Below are positions 61,285 through 64,000 of a stretch of 64,000 nucleotides of DNA, piece after piece. Position 1 is the first letter of the stretch. Each line of letters begins with the position of its first letter. This DNA comes from [Clostridium] saccharolyticum WM1 (GTDB lineage: Bacteria > Bacillota > Clostridia > Lachnospirales > Lachnospiraceae), in contig NC_014376.1 in assembly GCF_000144625.1 (NCBI RefSeq), positions 3,682,501 through 3,746,500 on the forward strand, in the 5' to 3' direction. The notes beneath the pieces are model-generated. The model saw only the letters and a list, made by a program, of their open reading frames with translations. It was not told the DNA's origin and made no database searches. The position numbers and the translations under genes are program-made.

Positions 61285-62499
61285 TTAAAAGCGTAATTTG
61301 GTAGCTTCCTGCAGATACTGAACAACCTGTTTTTTCAAGCAATTTTCCTCTGTCACTTGAATTACCTTATGGCAGCCGGCAGCCTTTCCCGCTTCCAGAT
61401 CTCTTTCATCATCCCCAAATAATACACATTCCGATAGATCCAGGGATAAATCCTTCTGAGCCTGAAACAATAACCCCGGCTTTGGTTTTCTGCAGAAACA
61501 ACCGTCATTCCAGCCATGAGTGCAGACATATATGCCATCTATCAAAATTCCCTCAACGGATAAATCTTTCTGCATTTTTTCGTGAATCTGTTCTAATGTA
61601 TCTAACGTCAGATATCCCCGTGCAATTCCCGGCTGATTGGTAACTATAATAAGGGTATATCCATTCTCTTTCAATAATTTAAGTGCATCTATAGCTCCCT
61701 CCAGCCAGACAAACTGATCTGGTTTAACTATATATTCCCCTTTTGGCGCCCTTACATTTAGTGTGCCGTCACGGTCCAGAAAAGCAATTTTCTTAGGCCG
61801 GAAAAACTCCTTTGTCAAACGGATGCGGTCCCAGGAACCTACGCTGTAGTAACGATGTTCCACTTTAAATGCGTATAAAAGTCCCTTGTCAGCTAAAGCG
61901 GAATAAATGGCCTTTTCAAAATTGACATTGGTATCCGGCAGCATACTCAATACTTCTTTGCGAACCAGAGCATAACCGATGTCAACCATTGAAAGGCCTT
62001 CTTGGAATCTGCTTTTATCGTAAATGGTCACCTTCCCATTTTCATCTGCGCATAGATTATTCTTAGTATAGAAATCCCTATTGGCATAAGCAGTAACTTG
62101 TACCAAAGCGTTAGAGGAAAAAAACTTTTTTTCCGCTTCCTCCAAATCCATAGGGCAATAATTATCACAGTACATAAGCAAGAAACAATCTTTTATCATT
62201 GGTCCGGCATGTTTTAATCTGGTACCGGTATCATATTCCGGTGGTGTGATATCATATGTAACATTTAGTCCATACGCGGAACCATCACCCACAAATTCCT
62301 GTATTATCTGAGGCAGATAACCAAGAAGAAGCACCACTTCTTTTATGCCGAATTCTTTTATTTGATACAAAAGATATTCCAAAAATGGACGCCCCTCAAA
62401 CTCATACATTGGCTTTGGTTTCGTATCAGTAAAGGGCTGTAAACGAGTTCCATAACCACCCGCCAATATTACAGCTTGTGAAATCATGCGTTCTTTCAA
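61285..62499 (-). CDS. fused heptose-1-phosphate guanylyltransferase (HddC-like) and heptose-1,7-bisphosphatase (GmhB-like)
   Basis: The 404-residue protein joins a nucleotidyltransferase (1-230; AVILAGGYGTRLQPFTDTKP and LLMYCDNYC) to a HAD phosphatase (235-404; FLDRDGTLN 240-248, FGDDERDL 361-368) with the GmhB zinc-binding pattern CTHGWNDGCFC (326-336). It would do two steps in one chain: removal of the C7 phosphate and transfer of GMP. Which nucleotide is used is inferred from the HddC context. The TTG start at 62499 has AAAGG eight bases upstream; an ATG at 62487 is also possible. Confidence 0.85.
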   Translation of the reverse strand: MKERMISQAVILAGGYGTRLQPFTDTKPKPMYEFEGRPFLEYLLYQIKEFGIKEVVLLLGYLPQIIQEFVGDGSAYGLNVTYDITPPEYDTGTRLKHAGPMIKDCFLLMYCDNYCPMDLEEAEKKFFSSNALVQVTAYANRDFYTKNNLCADENGKVTIYDKSRFQEGLSMVDIGYALVRKEVLSMLPDTNVNFEKAIYSALADKGLLYAFKVEHRYYSVGSWDRIRLTKEFFRPKKIAFLDRDGTLNVRAPKGEYIVKPDQFVWLEGAIDALKLLKENGYTLIIVTNQPGIARGYLTLDTLEQIHEKMQKDLSVEGILIDGIYVCTHGWNDGCFCRKPKPGLLFQAQKDLSLDLSECVLFGDDERDLEAGKAAGCHKVIQVTEENCLKKQVVQYLQEATKLRF

Positions 62500-62517
62500 T
62501 TTTCTTGCCTTTCCATC

Positions 62518-64000
62518 TCAATAATTTTTAGTTATTACAAACCAAAATATTTCTGTCATCAGCCGCTGCAGGCATTCGTTGGTTAACTTATTCTTTTCCA
62601 CACTGTTTCTGATATATGCAATATCTGATGCACTTAACTTGTACTGTTTCATGGTTATCCCATCTATCTGACAATGCTTTTCAAGCATAGTTTTCATAAA
62701 TTCCATTGAGATATTATAAGCAAGACTAGTATTATAAATGCTTCTATCACCTAAAATATTCAGATATTCATATAAACTAAATGTATTATAAAGTGGAATT
62801 ATAATCTGAGCTCCCTTTTTTGCAAGGCAAAACACATCGTTAAGTATTTTTTGTGGCTCATTATACATGTTGACAGGATGCCCCATGACAATGTAATCAT
62901 AAAAGTTTTCTGGGAGATTATCGCGCAGGAATTCTTGCCTATCACAAACTACAATATCTTCACATATGGTCTTTAAATCCGTTTGATATCTTGCATCTTG
63001 TGTAAAAGCCGACAGCTTGGCATCATAACGCCCAAACTTTCTGATTTTATTTTTTATATCTAAAATAGGGGTTCCGCATTTTACATCAATCCCCAATATT
63101 TTGATATTTTTTTTCTCTCTTGTTTTCCTAATAAAGTCAGTCGTATCTAGTAAGTAGTTGTTGACATCTTCCCATGCATCAATACTATGGTATTTTTCTT
63201 GAAAATTTTTACTACCAACTTCTAATGCATGTAGATAATCCTCTTCCTTCTTATCTTCAAAGTTTCTATAATCATGATCGTGATAAATCCAGACATCTCC
63301 TGCCAAAACAGCTTTATAACCCGCCCTTCTTATGCGAAAGGAAAGATCATCGTCGCCAAAATCATGGTAAAAACCGCAATCAAAAAAAGGATAGCCCACT
63401 GCAAGAATCGCTTCTTTTTTTAGTAACGTAAGGATTGTAATAAGGCGGAGCCTCTCCTGCCATTTAGAAGGATCTGATTGATTATAATTACGAGCCTTTT
63501 CCATCATATCGTTATAATCGACAAAATCCATTTTTACTTCCTGAAAATTACTTACATTAGAAGAAGTTGCACAAACCATTCCTATCTTATCATCCGACTG
63601 GGCGCATAATAACATGTTCTTAAGCCAGTTTGGAGTAACTATTACGTCATTAGGGACAAGAATAAAATATTTCCCTAATTCTATTATGCTATTTATAGTA
63701 AGAGCAAATGGAAGCCCTGCATTCTTGTTAATGCTAATTATCTTCTTATTTTCATATTTAATGCCTTTAAGATAATCCATTGTTCCATCTGTTGAACCAT
63801 TATCAATTAAAACCAATTCATAATCAATATCTATAGTGTTTTCAATAATACTTTCTATACATCTTTTTGTCTTCTCCAAGCGATTATATGCGATTACCAT
63901 AATACTAACATAGGACTTATTCACCTGGTAATGAATATCTGACATAGATTTTCTTGCTTCGAAAAGCGTATCTCCAGATAGCTTTATCGTATTCTGGGTA
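62518..64000 (-). CDS. GT2 glycosyltransferase with C-terminal methyltransferase-like domain, probably partial
   Basis: From the ATG at 63945 (475 residues) the protein has a GT2 domain (SIMVIAYNRLEKT near the start, ELVLIDNGSTDGT, then DDDLSFRIRRAGY) and a C-terminal region (about 285-475) resembling a class I methyltransferase fold but without a clear SAM motif. The reading frame stays open to the window edge (63946-64000 encodes in-frame TQNTIKLSGDTLFEAR), and the ATG has only a weak site, so the gene may begin outside the window. It would transfer a sugar to the glycan or protein acceptor. Confidence 0.7.
   Translation of the reverse strand, partial: TQNTIKLSGDTLFEARKSMSDIHYQVNKSYVSIMVIAYNRLEKTKRCIESIIENTIDIDYELVLIDNGSTDGTMDYLKGIKYENKKIISINKNAGLPFALTINSIIELGKYFILVPNDVIVTPNWLKNMLLCAQSDDKIGMVCATSSNVSNFQEVKMDFVDYNDMMEKARNYNQSDPSKWQERLRLITILTLLKKEAILAVGYPFFDCGFYHDFGDDDLSFRIRRAGYKAVLAGDVWIYHDHDYRNFEDKKEEDYLHALEVGSKNFQEKYHSIDAWEDVNNYLLDTTDFIRKTREKKNIKILGIDVKCGTPILDIKNKIRKFGRYDAKLSAFTQDARYQTDLKTICEDIVVCDRQEFLRDNLPENFYDYIVMGHPVNMYNEPQKILNDVFCLAKKGAQIIIPLYNTFSLYEYLNILGDRSIYNTSLAYNISMEFMKTMLEKHCQIDGITMKQYKLSASDIAYIRNSVEKNKLTNECLQRLMTEIFWFVITKNY

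Overview
The window looks like a chromosomal segment of a motile Gram-positive anaerobe of the Lachnospiraceae (Clostridium cluster XIVa, Lacrimispora-like). The basis is the partial 16S sequence, the Firmicute pattern of the flagellar operon (FliY-type switch, FliW-CsrA, CheC/CheD/CheV), moderate GC and frequent TTG starts. The genus is an inference; no database search was possible.

Layout: 1-402 is the 5' end of a 16S rRNA gene (minus strand) with a structured leader and two tandem sigma-A promoters up to 921. 1289-3895 carries a small unknown ORF, a FapA (DUF342) protein and a CheY-like regulator. 4008-9788 (minus) is an accessory flagellar operon: FliK-like and FlhB-C-terminal-like proteins, a PilZ protein, two paralogous wall-binding secreted proteins and a lytic transglycosylase. 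9915-14595 (plus) is cheA-cheW-cheR, a 27-bp hairpin, then cheB. 14703-19862 (plus) is the late operon flgM-flgN-flgK-flgL-yviE-like-fliW-csrA. 19864-27667 holds a predicted nucleotidyltransferase, a secreted C39-like peptidase, fliD-fliS-fliT-like, and a ParA/ComFB pair.

27664-54141 (minus) is one very large fla/che operon. In transcription order it reads flgB, fliE, fliF, fliG, fliH, fliI, fliJ, fliK, flgD, the TIGR02530 gene, flgE, flbD, motA, motB, fliM, cheY, flgC, fliY, fliO, fliP, fliQ, fliR, flhB, flhA, fliA, flgF, flgG, cheC, cheD, cheV and an EAL-like/HDOD gene. Upstream (54275-54629) lie two sigma-A promoters separated by an intrinsic terminator.

55036-64000 (minus) is a sugar-nucleotide and glycan-modification locus: two methyltransferases, an SDR, GmhA-, HddA- and fused HddC/GmhB-like enzymes (GDP-heptose route), an RmlC-like epimerase, a radical SAM protein and a GT2 glycosyltransferase that may run off the window edge. 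Its position suggests flagellin or surface glycosylation; that is inference.

Together the genes give nearly a complete flagellum, its export apparatus, motor and chemotaxis core. No flagellin, fliL, flhF, flhG or chemoreceptor gene is visible. The most unusual points are a roughly 215-residue helical insertion in the hook protein FlgE, duplicated FliM-like CheY-docking motifs inside FliY, the ParA/ComFB pair, the heptose locus beside the flagellar operon, and the fla operon leader.
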